This document shows positions 1 through 8,704 of a stretch of DNA of 64,000 nucleotides, one piece after another. Every line of letters begins with the position of its first letter. Position 1 is the stretch's first letter. Location: contig NZ_CP034929.1 of the NCBI RefSeq assembly GCF_004014875.1, forward strand, positions 2,852,001-2,916,000. Reading direction: 5' to 3'. This DNA is from Nocardioides yefusunii. Lineage in GTDB: Bacteria; Actinomycetota; Actinomycetes; Propionibacteriales; Nocardioidaceae. Below the pieces are notes generated by a model. That model saw nothing but the letters and a program-made list of their open reading frames with translations, had not been told where the DNA came from and did no database searches. The translations under genes were made by a program, and so were the position numbers.

Positions 1-834
1 CACTCGCGGCTGCTGCAGCTCGGCTTCGACTCGTTCGCCCGTCAGGTGACCACCGTGTTCACCTCGATGCTGCGCACCGTGTGCCAGTTCCAGCTGCTCG
101 GCGTGCAGCAGGTCAGCTACGACGAGTTCGTCGCGTCCCTGCAGGGACCGACGTTCCTGACGAAGTTCACCGCCGACCCGATCAGCGGCCAGGGCCTCCT
201 GGACCTGCCGCTGCGTTCGGTCTTCGCCTCCATCGACCACATGCTCGGTGGCCCCGGTGGAACCCACCAGCCCAAGCGCGCGCTCACCGAGATCGAGACC
301 GCCGTCGCGCAGGTGCTGGTCGAGCGCCTCCTGGGCGAGTTGCGCTACGGCATGGCCTCCATCGTCGAACTCGAACCCGAGACGACGGGGATCGAGTACA
401 GCCCCCAGTTCGCCCAGGTCGCCGGCGCCGCCGACGTCATGATGGTCGCCGAGTTCCAGCTCCGGATCGACGACGTCGCGCACGTCGTCAGCCTGTGCCT
501 GCCGTTCACCGGCCTGCTGCCGCACCTGGCGAAGGCCGCCGCTCCGGCTCCGGTCTCGGACCGCGAACGCGCCAAGAAGGCGCAGGCCGCCGAGCTGCTG
601 CGTCAGCAGTTCGAGAGCGTCCCCGTCGACGCCTCGGTGCGCTTCCGCGCCACCCGCCTGACGCCGGAGAGCCTCACCTCCCTGCGTCCCGGAGACATCG
701 TGCGTCTCTCGCACCCCTCCACCGCGCCGCTCGACGTCGTCGTCGACGACACCACCTTCGCCCACGCCACCCCCGGCGCCAAGGGCCCCCGACTGGCCGC
801 ACTCATCGTCGGCACCACCGAGGAGAACCGATGA
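1..834 (+). CDS. fliM: Flagellar motor switch protein FliM, 5' end outside the window
   Basis: FliM sits in the cytoplasmic C-ring, where CheY-P binding sets the direction of rotation. The frame is open from base 1, so the start and the CheY-binding N-terminus lie upstream; 277 residues are visible. The LGGPGG motif typical of the FliM middle domain is at about bases 247-262. The last 75 or so codons form a SPOA domain (from about base 605), the part that pairs with FliN. The stop overlaps the fliN start in an ATGA, which suggests translational coupling. A GTG at 46 is in frame but lies inside the conserved domain, so it is not the true start. The identification is firm; only the N-terminus is missing. 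Confidence 0.93.
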   Translation, partial: HSRLLQLGFDSFARQVTTVFTSMLRTVCQFQLLGVQQVSYDEFVASLQGPTFLTKFTADPISGQGLLDLPLRSVFASIDHMLGGPGGTHQPKRALTEIETAVAQVLVERLLGELRYGMASIVELEPETTGIEYSPQFAQVAGAADVMMVAEFQLRIDDVAHVVSLCLPFTGLLPHLAKAAAPAPVSDRERAKKAQAAELLRQQFESVPVDASVRFRATRLTPESLTSLRPGDIVRLSHPSTAPLDVVVDDTTFAHATPGAKGPRLAALIVGTTEENR

Positions 835-1859
835 CCACCTCCGACGCCCTCTCCCCCGCCGTTGACACCGACCTCGTCCTGCGTGCCGGCGAGGCCGCTG
901 CCGCGGTCCTCCCGGCCAGCACCCCGCTGGAGGCGGCCGGCACCCAGCCGGGCACCGACCACGTCACCGCTGCGTTCGCAGGTGCGGCCACCGCCGATCT
1001 CACCACCGACGACGGCGCCGTCCACCGGATCGCCGTCCTCGTGGGCCAGGACCTCGTCACCGCGCTCTCCGAGAGTCCCCTCGGCGGACTCGACCTGGGT
1101 GCCGCTGTGCAGCCGGGCATCGACGCCGCCGCCGCGGTGCTCGGCGCTCGCGCATCGGCCGCCGCCGTCACCGAGCTGGCGCTGGTGGTCTCCGACCTCG
1201 AGGGTCCGTTCACTGCCGTCCCGATGGTCGGCGAGGCGATCGACGCCGCGCTGCTCGTCGCTGACTCCCTCGCTCCGGCCCCGGCCGCCCCGGCCGCCCC
1301 GGCCCCGGTCGAGGCACCCGTCGTTGAGGTGCCTGCCGAAGCCGCCCCGGCCCCCGTTCCTGCAGCGGTTCCGGCCCCGGCGGTCCCGGCCCCGGCGGTT
1401 CCCGCTCCGGCCGAGCAGCTCGCCGCCCAGGTCAGCGAGCCTGCGCCGACGTTGGCCAGCACCCCGGCCGCTGCTCCGGTTCACCCGGCCCAGTCCGTCC
1501 CGCAGCGCCCGGCCCCCGCGCCGCGCATCGTGCAGCCGGTCGCCGCTCCCGTCGTGCACCAGCAGCTCACCGCCGAGACCGCCCAGATGTTCGCCGCCGC
1601 CTCCCCGTCCGCTCCCCGCGGCATCGAGATGCTGGCCGGCGTCGACATGGAGGTCACCGTCGAGCTGGGTCGCACCCGGATGGCTGTCCGCGACCTCCTG
1701 GCCCTCTCGCCCGGCACCGTCCTCGAGCTCGACCGCGCCGCCGACGGCCCCGCCGACCTCCTCGTCAACGGTCGCCTGATCGCCCGCGGCGAGGTCGTCG
1801 TCGTCGACGAGGACTTCGGTCTGCGGATCACCGAGATCGTCGAAGACGCCACCGTCTGA
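831..1859 (+). CDS. fliN: Flagellar motor switch protein FliN with long N-terminal extension
   Basis: FliN forms the lower C-ring with FliM and helps dock export substrates. The protein is 342 residues, far longer than the roughly 130 of E. coli FliN. Residues 1-145 are an Ala/Val-rich globular-looking region. Residues of about 146-243 are an Ala/Pro-rich linker with repeated PAPA and PAAP units. The SPOA domain is at about 263-342 and starts with GIEMLAGVDMEVTVELG. The N-terminal region could be a degenerate CheC/FliY-like domain, but that is inference. The ATG at 831 overlaps the fliM stop by four bases, and fliO follows after 32 bases. Confidence 0.92.
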   Translation: MTTSDALSPAVDTDLVLRAGEAAAAVLPASTPLEAAGTQPGTDHVTAAFAGAATADLTTDDGAVHRIAVLVGQDLVTALSESPLGGLDLGAAVQPGIDAAAAVLGARASAAAVTELALVVSDLEGPFTAVPMVGEAIDAALLVADSLAPAPAAPAAPAPVEAPVVEVPAEAAPAPVPAAVPAPAVPAPAVPAPAEQLAAQVSEPAPTLASTPAAAPVHPAQSVPQRPAPAPRIVQPVAAPVVHQQLTAETAQMFAAASPSAPRGIEMLAGVDMEVTVELGRTRMAVRDLLALSPGTVLELDRAADGPADLLVNGRLIARGEVVVVDEDFGLRITEIVEDATV

Positions 1860-1891
1860 CCTCCCCTTCCACCCCGCCGGAGAGGCGCCCC

Positions 1892-2308
1892 ATGTTCGAG
1901 CTCACCCTGCGACTGGTCTTCTCGTTGGCCGTCGTCATCGGTCTGCTGCTGATCGCCCTGCGGATCACCGGCAAGCGGATGGCCGGCGGCGCCGACGCGT
2001 TGGTCCGGGTCGTGCACCGCCAGCCGCTGGGGCGCTCCTCCTCCGTCGCGGTGGTGACCGTCGGCAGCCGCGTCCTGGTGCTCGGCACCACCGAGCAGCA
2101 GGTGACGCTGCTGACCGAGCTCGACCCCGAGGAGATCGTCTCCTCCGAGACCGTCGACGAGGCGATGGCCTCGGACGGCACCTCGCCCGGTGGCCTCGCT
2201 CCGGGTGTGCACCTGGGCAAGGGCGGACCGCTCGCCGGTTCGCTGCTGTCGGCCGACACGTGGAAGCAGACCTGGTCCGCGGTCTCGGCGAAGGGACGTC
2301 AGCGATGA
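1892..2308 (+). CDS. fliO: Flagellar biosynthetic protein FliO
   Basis: A 138-residue protein with one N-terminal membrane segment (about residues 7-27, LVFSLAVVIGLLLIAL) followed by a small cytoplasmic domain containing VVHRQPLGRSSSVAVVTVG, typical of FliO. FliO assists assembly of the FliP-FliR core of the export gate. Its place directly before fliP and the four-base overlap (ATGA) with it support the call. Sequence conservation in the FliO family is low, so identification leans on topology and position. Confidence 0.88.
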   Translation: MFELTLRLVFSLAVVIGLLLIALRITGKRMAGGADALVRVVHRQPLGRSSSVAVVTVGSRVLVLGTTEQQVTLLTELDPEEIVSSETVDEAMASDGTSPGGLAPGVHLGKGGPLAGSLLSADTWKQTWSAVSAKGRQR

Positions 2309-3195
2309 GCGTGCTGACCCCGACCCTGCCACGCACGCTGACCCCCACCGTGGAGTCGGTGGCACCGTCCGCCCTCGCCGAGCGAGCCGCGACCCGACGC
2401 CGGCTGCTGGTCGCCGTCGTCCTCACCGCCGTCGTCGCCACGCTGTGGCTGCTGTGGCTGAGCCCCGGCGCGCTCGCCGCGCCGGACGGCCCCGAAGGTC
2501 CCGGCGGCCCCGAAGGTGGTTCCTCCTCGGTCACGATCGACCTCGACGAGCTGACCAAGAAGCCGACCACGTCGGTCGTCGTCATCATCGCGATGACGCT
2601 GATCTCGTTGCTCCCGGCGATCCTGCTGACCTGCACCAGCTTCACCAAGATCCTCGTGGTGCTGAGCCTGACCCGCAACGCGCTGGGTCTGCAGCAGACG
2701 CCCAACAACCAGGTGCTCTCCGGGTTGGCGTTGTTCCTGAGCCTCTTCATCATGGCCCCGGTCATGTCCGACATGAACGACGCCGGCCTCCAGCCCTACC
2801 TGGCCGGCGACATGACCTCGGCCGCCGCGTTCAGCGCCGGCATCGAGCCGCTGCGTGAGTTCATGATCGACCAGACCGGCGACGACGAACTGGTGCTCCT
2901 CACCAACGTCGCCGGTCAGGACCTGCCCAGCGACCGCGCCGACGTCTCGATGACGACGCTGGTCCCTGCCTTCGTGCTCAGTGAGCTCAAGGAGGCGTTC
3001 ATCATCGGCTTCATCATCTTCATCCCGTTCCTCGTCATCGACGTCGTGGTCTCGGGATCGCTGATGGCACTCGGCATGATGATGATGCCGCCCACGATGG
3101 TGTCGCTGCCGTTCAAGTTGCTGCTCTTCGTGATGGTCGACGGGTGGGGCCTGATCATCTCCTCACTGGTCTCCAGTTACGGGACAGACGGCTGA
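2305..3195 (+). CDS. fliP: Flagellar export gate protein FliP
   Basis: FliP is the pore-forming core subunit of the type III flagellar export gate. This 296-residue protein has an N-terminal hydrophobic segment (about 31-58) followed by a Gly/Pro-rich stretch. The conserved FliP body then begins near residue 95 with LLPAILLTCTSFTKILVVLS and LGLQQTPNNQVL, and ends with PFKLLLFVMVDGW. The ATG at 2305 overlaps the fliO stop. The frame also opens further upstream, but a start there would overlap fliO needlessly. The fliQ start overlaps its stop by one base. Confidence 0.96.
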   Translation: MSVLTPTLPRTLTPTVESVAPSALAERAATRRRLLVAVVLTAVVATLWLLWLSPGALAAPDGPEGPGGPEGGSSSVTIDLDELTKKPTTSVVVIIAMTLISLLPAILLTCTSFTKILVVLSLTRNALGLQQTPNNQVLSGLALFLSLFIMAPVMSDMNDAGLQPYLAGDMTSAAAFSAGIEPLREFMIDQTGDDELVLLTNVAGQDLPSDRADVSMTTLVPAFVLSELKEAFIIGFIIFIPFLVIDVVVSGSLMALGMMMMPPTMVSLPFKLLLFVMVDGWGLIISSLVSSYGTDG

Positions 3196-3464
3196 TGACC
3201 GACACCACCGTCATCGAGATCGCACTGCAGACGATGCTCGTGGCGCTCAAGCTCTCCGCGCCGATCCTGGTGACTGCCCTCGTCATCGGCTTCACGGTCT
3301 CGCTGTTCCAGGCGATGACCCAGATCCAGGAGTTCACCCTCGCCTTCGTCCCCAAGGTCGTCGGGGTGGGCATCGCCCTGCTCGTCTCGGGCAACTGGAT
3401 GCTGCACACCCTGATCAACTTCACCAACGAACTGTTCGAGCAGATCCCCTCACTGGTCGGCTGA
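3195..3464 (+). CDS. fliQ: Flagellar export gate protein FliQ
   Basis: An 89-residue protein with two membrane hairpin segments (about residues 16-38 and 52-75). It matches FliQ in length and in the motif VSLFQAMTQIQEFTLAFVPK. FliQ packs around the FliP-FliR core. The ATG at 3195 shares a base with the fliP stop (TGATG). A longer in-frame reading from 3144 would run back into fliP and is not needed. Confidence 0.95.
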   Translation: MTDTTVIEIALQTMLVALKLSAPILVTALVIGFTVSLFQAMTQIQEFTLAFVPKVVGVGIALLVSGNWMLHTLINFTNELFEQIPSLVG

Positions 3465-3476
3465 GTCGGCGACGCC

Positions 3477-4241
3477 GTGACCATCACCGTCAACGGGCTG
3501 GAACTGCTGGCCTACCTGCTGGCCTCGCTGCGGATCGTGGCGTGGCTCAGTGTGGTGCCCCCGTTCTCCACGTCGTCGATCCCGTCGATGGGCAAGGTCG
3601 TGCTCGCGCTCGGCCTCTCGTTCGCGGTCGGTCCGCAGCTGGCCGGCCAGGTCCCCACCGACTCCTGGGAGCTGTTGGTCGTCGCGCTGACCCAGGTCGC
3701 GATCGGCCTGGCGATGGGGTTCCTGACGTTCCTGCTCTTCCAGGCGATCCCGATCGCCGGAGCCCTGATCGACGTCATGGGCGGTTTCGCCACCACCCAG
3801 GCCTGGGACCCCATGGCGATGAACACCAACACCGTCTTCGGCAAGTTCCACCAGCAGATCGCCACCGTCCTGCTCTTCGTCTCCGGTGGACACCTGCTGG
3901 TGATCGGCGGGCTGCTCAAGAGCTTCACCCTGGTGCCGTTGGGCGAGATTCCCGACCTCGACGGCGCCGCGGACGTCTTCTCGATCGCGTTCTCGTTGAT
4001 GTTCACCACCGCCGTCCAGATCGCCCTGCCGATGCTGGCGGTCCTCTTCGTCACCGACCTGGCGCTGGCTCTGCTCACCAAGGTCGCGCCGCAACTCAAC
4101 GCCCTCAACGTCATGTACGCGGCCAAGATCGGTCTGGTGCTGCTGCTGATCGGGATGTCGTTCCCGGTCCTGCCCGAGGCGTTGAGCCGGATCGTGGACC
4201 TCGCCAACGAGGCGTCGTCGACGCTGCTCGGAGGGAGGTGA
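3477..4241 (+). CDS. fliR: Flagellar export gate protein FliR
   Basis: A 254-residue polytopic membrane protein with about six hydrophobic segments. The FliR signature is seen as GGFATTQAWDPMAMNTNTVFGKFHQQ near residues 100-125. FliR completes the FliP5-FliQ4-FliR1 export core. The start is GTG at 3477, 12 bases after the fliQ stop; flhB follows after three bases. In some bacteria fliR and flhB are fused, but here they are separate. Confidence 0.95.
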   Translation: MTITVNGLELLAYLLASLRIVAWLSVVPPFSTSSIPSMGKVVLALGLSFAVGPQLAGQVPTDSWELLVVALTQVAIGLAMGFLTFLLFQAIPIAGALIDVMGGFATTQAWDPMAMNTNTVFGKFHQQIATVLLFVSGGHLLVIGGLLKSFTLVPLGEIPDLDGAADVFSIAFSLMFTTAVQIALPMLAVLFVTDLALALLTKVAPQLNALNVMYAAKIGLVLLLIGMSFPVLPEALSRIVDLANEASSTLLGGR

Positions 4242-4244
4242 GCG

Positions 4245-5453
4245 GTGTCCGAGGAGAAGACCGAGAAACCCACAGAACAGAAGAACAAGGAGAACCGCAA
4301 GGAGGGGCAGGTCCCCCGCTCCCAGGAGTTCGGTGGCTGGGGTTCGCTGCTCGCGTTCGCGATGGCACTGCCGCTGCTCCTGGGACACGAGCTCGGGGCC
4401 CTGCAGGAACTGATGGTCGCCGGGCTCTCTGCGGCCGGCGACCCCGACGTCTCCCTCGGGCTGGAGACCCTGCGCGACGGCCTGACCCACATCGCGGTGG
4501 TCCTGGTCGCGCTCGGCTCCGCGGTGCTCCTGATCGGTGTCGCCGCCGCACTGGCCCAGGGCGGTTTCTTCGTGGCCAGCAAGGCCGCGAAACCGAAGTT
4601 CTCCAAGATCAGCCCGCTCAAGGGGTTCAAGCGGATCTTCAGCGCCCACACCTTGTGGGAGGGCGCCAAGATGCTGCTCAAGACAGCCGTCCTCGGCGTC
4701 CTGGCCTACGGCATCGTGGACTCCCTGCTGGCGCTCGTGGGCGGTCTGGTCCCCCTCGACACGGTGCTGGAGGAGGTCCGCAAGGAGGCGTACACACTGA
4801 TCCGCAACGTCGCCGCCGCCGCGCTCGTGCTCGGCGCCCTCGACTACCTCTTCCAACGCAAGAAGATGGGCAAGCAGACCCGCATGACCAAGCAGGAGGT
4901 CAAGCAGGAGCACAAGAACTCCGAGGGCGACCCGCTGATCAGGAGCGCGATCCGGGCCCGACAGATGGCTGCCTCGCGCAACCGGATGATGGCCGACGTC
5001 CCCACCGCCGACGTCGTCCTGGTCAACCCCACCCACGTCGCCGTGGCACTGCGCTACGAGGCCGACAAGGGGGCCCCGCGCGTCGTCGCCCGGGGCGCCG
5101 GCGCGATCGCCGCCCGGATCCGTGAGTCGGCCGAGGAGAACCGGGTCCCGATCGTCCAGGACATCCCGTTGGCCCGCGCCCTGCACTCCTCCACCCAGGT
5201 GGGCCAGGAGATCCCTGCCGAACTCTTCGCCGCCGTCGCCCAGGTCCTCGCCTTCGTGATCAGCCGCCGTACCCGCGGCGCCGTGGGCGGGCAGCACCGC
5301 AGCCCGCGCGCCGACCTCGCGCTGCCCGAGGTCCCGCGATCACGTCGTCGGGTCCGAACCGCTCAGGACGCCTCCGCCGGTGCCGATCAGGTCACCGGAC
5401 GCCAGGACGGTGTCGCCGGCGCCACGGAGGGCGCTCCCCCCAGCACGCCCTGA
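4245..5453 (+). CDS. flhB: Flagellar export switch protein FlhB
   Basis: FlhB switches export specificity from rod/hook to filament proteins after self-cleavage. The 402-residue protein begins with the charged SEEKTEKPTEQKNKENRKEG segment typical of FlhB. It then has four membrane segments and the cytoplasmic domain with the autocleavage motif NPTH at residues 261-264 (bases 5025-5036), with cleavage expected between N and P. The C-terminus carries an extra tail of about 55 residues (from about 345) rich in Arg, Ala and Gly, beyond the usual end of FlhB; its role is unknown. The start is GTG at 4245, preceded by GGAGGGAGG. Confidence 0.95.
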   Translation: MSEEKTEKPTEQKNKENRKEGQVPRSQEFGGWGSLLAFAMALPLLLGHELGALQELMVAGLSAAGDPDVSLGLETLRDGLTHIAVVLVALGSAVLLIGVAAALAQGGFFVASKAAKPKFSKISPLKGFKRIFSAHTLWEGAKMLLKTAVLGVLAYGIVDSLLALVGGLVPLDTVLEEVRKEAYTLIRNVAAAALVLGALDYLFQRKKMGKQTRMTKQEVKQEHKNSEGDPLIRSAIRARQMAASRNRMMADVPTADVVLVNPTHVAVALRYEADKGAPRVVARGAGAIAARIRESAEENRVPIVQDIPLARALHSSTQVGQEIPAELFAAVAQVLAFVISRRTRGAVGGQHRSPRADLALPEVPRSRRRVRTAQDASAGADQVTGRQDGVAGATEGAPPSTP

Positions 5454-5509
5454 CGCACCCGCACCACGGGTGGGGGCGCAAGCCCCGGCCAGGAAGGTCC
5501 TCCTCACGC

Positions 5510-7540
5510 ATGAAGCGTCTCTCCCAGCTCGGTGTGCCCATCGGCATCGTGATGATCATCGTGATGCTCGTGGTGCCGCTGCCCGCAGCGTTCCTCGACT
5601 TCCTGCTGGCCCTCAACATCACCGCCGCGGTGCTGGTGCTGATGGTCGCGATGTTCGTCAAGCGTCCCCTCGACTTCACCGCCTTCCCGGCGGTGCTGCT
5701 GGTGCTGACACTCTTCCGGCTCGCGCTCAACGTCTCCGCGACCCGTCTGGTGCTGCTCGACGGCTACGCCGGCAAGGTGATCGACACCTTCGGTCACTTC
5801 GTCGTCGGCGGCCAGCTCGTGGTCGGCATCATCATCTTCGTCATCCTGTTGGTCATCCAGTTCGTCGTCATCACCAACGGTGCCGGACGCGTCGCCGAGG
5901 TCGGGGCCCGCTTCACCCTCGACGCGATGCCCGGCAAGCAGATGGCGATCGACGCCGATCTCAACTCCGGTCTGATCACCGAGGACCAGGCCCGCCAGCG
6001 TCGCGCCGACGTGCACGCCGAGGCCGACTTCTACGGCTCCATGGACGGTGCCTCGAAGTTCGTCAAGGGCGACGCGATCGCCGCCGTCGTCATCACCCTG
6101 GTCAACCTGATCGGTGGTTTCGCGATCGGCATGGCCCAGAAGGGCATGGAGTTCGGCGAAGCGGCCCAGACCTACTCGTTGCTCTCCATCGGCGACGGTC
6201 TGGTCTCCCAGATCCCCGCCCTGCTGCTCTCGGTCGCCACCGGCCTCATCGTGACCCGTGGCGCCGGCGACGCCGACATGGGTTCGGACATCCTGCGCCA
6301 GATCGGCGCGAACCAGATGCCGTTGCGGATCGCCGCCGGTGCCGCGTTCGTGATGTGTCTGATCCCCGGTCTCCCGAAGGTTCCGTTCCTCCTCGTCGGC
6401 GGCCTGATGCTGCTGTTCTCGAGCCGGGTCCCGACCGAGGCCCCCGAGCCGGAGGTCGTCGCACCCGTCGACGAACTGCCGCCGGCCGACACCCCCGAAC
6501 GTCTGGTCGCGGAGATGCAGGTCGACCCACTCGGTCTCGAGCTCTCCCCCGACATCATCGACCTCGTCGACGTCCGCGCCGGTGGCGACCTGCTCGACCG
6601 GGTCAAGGCCCTGCGCCGCAAGGTCGCGACCGACGTCGGCATCGTGGTGCCCCCGGTCCGCACCCGCGACAACCTCGAACTGCCGCCGCGCACCTACGCG
6701 ATCACGCTGTTCGGTGTCGAGGTCGCCCGTGGCGAGGCTCCGCCGGCCTCGGTGATGGCGATCGGCGACATGCTCCACAACCTGCCCGGCACCCCGACCG
6801 TGGAGCCCGTCTTCGGCCTCCAGGCCAAGTGGATCCCGGCCGAGATGCGCTACGAGGCGGAGATCTCCGGCGCCACCGTCGTCGACCGCGCCTCGGTGAT
6901 CACCACGCACCTCTCCGAAGTGGTCTCGGCCAACTCTGCCCGCCTGCTGGGTCGTGAGGACGTCCGGATGCTCACCGACGTGGTGAAGCGCACCCACCCC
7001 GTCGTGATCGAGGAGCTCACCCCCGCCGCGCTGTCCCTCGGCGAGGTGCAGCGCGTCCTGCAGGCGCTGCTGGAGGAGAAGGTGCCGGTGCGCGACCTCG
7101 TCCGCATCTTCGAGGCCCTGTCGCTCCGTGCCGGCACCTCCAAGGATCTTGACGCTCTGGTGGAGTCGGCCCGTCAGGCCCTCGGCGGCGCGATCGTCGC
7201 CCCCTACCTGCAGAACGGTGACGCCCACGTCATCAGCCTCGACCCGCAGTTGGAGCACCGGATGCTGGAGGTCATGCGCCCCACCGACGCCGGCGCCGTG
7301 CTCGCGCTCGACCCCGAGCTCGGACAGCACGTCCTGGTCCAGCTGCAGCGTCTCTCGCGGCAGGCCGAGGAGAGCGACCAGCGCCCGATCCTGGTCTGCG
7401 CACCGCAGATCCGGGCAGCCCTGAGCCGGATGGTGCGTCCCACCCTCGACCGTCTCCCCGTCATCTCCTACTCGGAGATGCTGGGCAGCGGACAGGTCCT
7501 GTCGCTCGGCACCGTCCAAGGGCTCGGCGCCAACGTCTGA
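5510..7540 (+). CDS. flhA: Flagellar export gate protein FlhA
   Basis: FlhA is the large export gate subunit that receives chaperone-substrate complexes. This 676-residue protein has about eight membrane segments in the first 310 residues and a cytoplasmic domain from about 330. The conserved FHIPEP-region equivalent is seen in the stretch GRVAEVGARFTLDAMPGKQM. The distal part contains HLSEVVSANSARLLGREDV, typical of FlhA. An AGGAAGG ribosome site at about 5491 precedes the ATG. It is the last gene of the flagellar run; the next gene faces it. Confidence 0.96.
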   Translation: MKRLSQLGVPIGIVMIIVMLVVPLPAAFLDFLLALNITAAVLVLMVAMFVKRPLDFTAFPAVLLVLTLFRLALNVSATRLVLLDGYAGKVIDTFGHFVVGGQLVVGIIIFVILLVIQFVVITNGAGRVAEVGARFTLDAMPGKQMAIDADLNSGLITEDQARQRRADVHAEADFYGSMDGASKFVKGDAIAAVVITLVNLIGGFAIGMAQKGMEFGEAAQTYSLLSIGDGLVSQIPALLLSVATGLIVTRGAGDADMGSDILRQIGANQMPLRIAAGAAFVMCLIPGLPKVPFLLVGGLMLLFSSRVPTEAPEPEVVAPVDELPPADTPERLVAEMQVDPLGLELSPDIIDLVDVRAGGDLLDRVKALRRKVATDVGIVVPPVRTRDNLELPPRTYAITLFGVEVARGEAPPASVMAIGDMLHNLPGTPTVEPVFGLQAKWIPAEMRYEAEISGATVVDRASVITTHLSEVVSANSARLLGREDVRMLTDVVKRTHPVVIEELTPAALSLGEVQRVLQALLEEKVPVRDLVRIFEALSLRAGTSKDLDALVESARQALGGAIVAPYLQNGDAHVISLDPQLEHRMLEVMRPTDAGAVLALDPELGQHVLVQLQRLSRQAEESDQRPILVCAPQIRAALSRMVRPTLDRLPVISYSEMLGSGQVLSLGTVQGLGANV

Positions 7541-7557
7541 CCCGGGGGCCGCCCGGA

Positions 7558-8664
7558 TCAGGCCTTGGCGGACTGGACGCTCCAGCGCACGGTCACGCCA
7601 CGGGTCCGCTTCGGGATCACTTCCAGCGACCCGCGCAACAGCTGCGCGCGGAGGTCGAGGTTGCCCAGACCACTGCGGTGACCCTCACGCCACGAGTCCT
7701 CACAGATGCCGACGCCGTCGTCGTCGACCTCGACGGTGAGCACGCCGTCCTCGTGGACGACGTAGACCCGGCACGACGTGGCCTCGGCGTGCTTGGCGAC
7801 GTTGGAGAGCAGTTCCCGCACGGTGGCGAGCATGTGGTCACCGACCACCGCGTCGAGACGGTCCATGTCGCCCGCGGTACGGAGCCCGGGCATGAACCCC
7901 AGGACGCGGGCGTACTCGACCATCATCTGGTGCAGGCTGTCGCGGACGCCGACGCCCTCGGTGTGCTCGAGTTCGAAGATGACGCTGCGGACGTCACGGA
8001 TCACCCGGTCGAGCTGGTCGACGACCTCGCTGAGCTCGATCCGGGCCGCGTCGTCGCCGAGGGCGCGCATGGTGCGCTGGGTCTGGAGCCCGGCGGCAAA
8101 GATCTGCTGCACGACGACGTCGTGGAGGTCGCGGGAGATCCGGTCCCGTTCGCGGCGGATCGCGCGTGCCTCGGCCGCCGAGGCACGTCCGCCCTGGTCG
8201 AGTCGGGCGCCGATGAGTTCGGCCACCATGTCGAGCACCTCACGCTGGGCGTGGGTGAGGCTGCGATCGCTGTCGGCGTCGTCGTCGTCCTCGTCGACGA
8301 ACCAGATCGCGATCACGTGCCCACTCGGGTCGCACGGGGCACGCAGGACCAGCACACGGTGCTCGTCACTCAGGTGCGTGATCTCCTCGTCGTCGGGCCC
8401 CAGGAAGGGGAGCGCGCTCTCGAAGAGGTTCCGCATCATCACACGGCCACCGGGAGCGATGTCCCCTGCCCGCACCTCCTTGACGCCGGAGTCGTGAGGG
8501 AGCACGACGATGACGCCGGCCGCGCCGAGCGCAGGGCGGGCGAAGCGACACAGACGCAGCAGCACCTCGTCGGCGGGGGCGCGCGGGTCGAGCGCCTGGA
8601 CGACTTCGATGAGCTGGTCGGTACGCGCAGACATGGTCACAAGAATCTCACGCACCGTGTCCAC
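7558..8664 (-). CDS. GAF-type sensor histidine kinase, HisKA_3 family
   Basis: A 368-residue soluble kinase. Residues of about 12-150 look like a GAF sensor domain. HisKA_3 follows with the phospho-accepting His181 in RDLHDVVVQQ, then a HATPase domain with an N box (N288), a DDDGVG G1 box (314-319) and GLGN (332-335). No membrane segment is visible, so the signal is probably intracellular. No response regulator lies beside it, so its partner is elsewhere. The start is GTG at 8664 with a GGGAAG about ten bases before it; ATG at 8634 is an alternative. It is convergent with flhA, with 17 bases between stops. Confidence 0.85.
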   Translation of the reverse strand: MDTVREILVTMSARTDQLIEVVQALDPRAPADEVLLRLCRFARPALGAAGVIVVLPHDSGVKEVRAGDIAPGGRVMMRNLFESALPFLGPDDEEITHLSDEHRVLVLRAPCDPSGHVIAIWFVDEDDDDADSDRSLTHAQREVLDMVAELIGARLDQGGRASAAEARAIRRERDRISRDLHDVVVQQIFAAGLQTQRTMRALGDDAARIELSEVVDQLDRVIRDVRSVIFELEHTEGVGVRDSLHQMMVEYARVLGFMPGLRTAGDMDRLDAVVGDHMLATVRELLSNVAKHAEATSCRVYVVHEDGVLTVEVDDDGVGICEDSWREGHRSGLGNLDLRAQLLRGSLEVIPKRTRGVTVRWSVQSAKA

Positions 8665-8704
8665 TGGAGGCTTCCCGGTGTCACGTCAGCCGGGGCGCGC
8701 CCGC

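Noticed and set aside
7541..7557. A GC-rich CCGGGGG/CCGCCCGG element between flhA and the facing kinase as a terminator
   Set aside because: Only 17 bases separate the stops and the potential stem is short and imperfect. It is not enough to call.
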